The translations under genes and the position numbers were made by a program. A stretch of 64,000 nt of DNA from Sporosarcina ureae DSM 2281. GTDB lineage: Bacteria; Bacillota; Bacilli; Bacillales_A; Planococcaceae. The stretch lies in NCBI RefSeq assembly GCF_000425545.1, contig NZ_AUDQ01000006.1, positions 1-64,000 of the forward strand. Direction: 5' to 3'. The notes beneath the pieces were generated by a model. It was not told the DNA's origin. It saw nothing but the letters and a program-made list of their open reading frames with translations, and ran no database searches. Below, in pieces: positions 63,536-64,000 of the stretch (the stretch's first letter is position 1; every line of letters begins with the position of its first letter).

Positions 63536-63577
63536 GCCCACTCCCTTGCCTTCGGAAAATAGGCGAGGGAGTGGGCC
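63536..63577 (+). terminator. Hairpin after the 139-residue gene
   Basis: A 15-pair stem (GCCCACTCCCTTGCC with GGCGAGGGAGTGGGC, one wobble), 11-base loop. The T run (TTTTTT) comes about eight bases later. Confidence 0.65.
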
Positions 63578-63709
63578 ATTTACTTTTTTGTTGCTTGTTC
63601 AATTACGATCCATAAATCATTCTTATTCTCATTACGTTCTTTCCGTCAATGAATCATATCCGTATTGTCTTACTTCTGTCTACTTCATCCAATTTAGTAG
63701 AGCGTTTTC

Positions 63710-64000
63710 TTAACATGAGTCATCACCCAACTGATTTTTGACATACTTCAATAATTTCTTCGCTACTGAAAACTCATGTGTTTGATAGAGTGAACGGGCC
63801 CCAACTGGATCCTCGATTTCATTCAGCAACCAGCCACCTGAAATTGGAAGTATGAAATCCATGCCAATATAATCGCTCGAAATTGCCCGGGAAATCGCCT
63901 GAACTTGTTTGGTTTCCGTGTTGTTTAACGTGTACAATTCTACCGTGCCACCCAATGTGTAGTTGGATTTGAATGAATCTTTCGCTCCAGTTCGTTTTAC
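63710..64000 (-). CDS. ATP-grasp-type protein, C-terminal part (cut by window edge)
   Basis: A 96-codon frame is open to the right window edge and ends at the stop codon at 63710. It reads KDSFKSNYTLGGTVELYTL, IGMDFILPISGGWLLNEIED and ARSLYQ, the N-x-x-x-G-G and N-E-x-x-D pattern of the ATP-grasp catalytic end in RimK-type ligases. The binding of ATP and metal by Asn/Glu fits. The N-terminal half is outside the window, so the precise ligase is unknown. Confidence 0.68.
   Translation of the reverse strand, partial: VKRTGAKDSFKSNYTLGGTVELYTLNNTETKQVQAISRAISSDYIGMDFILPISGGWLLNEIEDPVGARSLYQTHEFSVAKKLLKYVKNQLGDDSC

Overview
The window reads as chromosomal DNA of a low-GC, spore-forming Gram-positive bacterium of the Bacilli, most like the Planococcaceae (Sporosarcina and relatives). 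This rests on the conserved block tig, clpX, lon, ysxC, hemA-hemX-hemC-hemD-hemB-hemL, a SpoVID-like gene and a T-box-controlled valS, on strong AGGAGG-type ribosome binding sites, on near-consensus CcpA cre boxes, and on family assignments typical of Bacillus relatives. The genus is an inference; no rRNA gene is present to settle it.

Region by region. (1) 1-10.5 kb: the end of an IS21-type element, a PucR/CdaR-type regulator on the minus strand and, divergent from it, a seven-gene leucine/isovalerate degradation operon: acyl-CoA dehydrogenase, acyl-CoA synthetase, biotin carboxylase, biotin carrier, HMG-CoA lyase, methylglutaconyl-CoA hydratase and carboxyltransferase, equivalent to the B. 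subtilis yng cluster. By eye it is richer in GC than the rest. (2) 10.5-22 kb: small regulator/effector pairs (ArsR-SRPBCC, DUF2975-Xre), a frataxin-like and a VOC protein, an unrecognised 650-residue protein, a CoA-disulfide reductase with a persulfide-type operator in its promoter, a DoxX protein, a repeat-containing membrane-anchored protein, a DUF3885 protein and a SET-domain protein. (3) 21.4-23 kb: tRNA-Arg(CCT), a His/Cys repeat miniprotein, a decayed second copy of the same tRNA and a relic of a tyrosine recombinase, which together look like the scar of an integrative element. (4) 23-30 kb: a lipoprotein penicillin acylase behind a perfect cre box, then an acyl-CoA oxidation operon (SDR, FadE split in two frames, quinone oxidoreductase). 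(5) 30-41 kb: LCP cell-wall ligase with an Xre-DUF1232 protein, several gene relics, an HD hydrolase, an opine-dehydrogenase/YfcC-transporter operon divergent from a two-component system, a SIMPL protein and a TPR protein. (6) 41.4-58 kb: housekeeping core (protein quality control, heme synthesis, valyl-tRNA synthetase). (7) 58-64 kb: an accessory run of GNAT, S66 peptidase, GrpB, lipoprotein, Xre regulator and DUF6980 genes, ending in a partial ATP-grasp gene.

How it works together: the two fatty-acid/branched-acid modules feed acetyl-CoA; cre boxes ahead of the leucine operon and penicillin acylase point to glucose control; the heme operon makes uroporphyrinogen precursors from glutamyl-tRNA; ClpX, Lon and trigger factor handle folding and turnover. 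I did not find a convincing complete new defence or secretion system. The most interesting unexplained items are the 650-residue protein, the tRNA-flanked His/Cys repeat gene, the paired ArsR operators, the opine-dehydrogenase/transporter/two-component locus and the short SpoVID.
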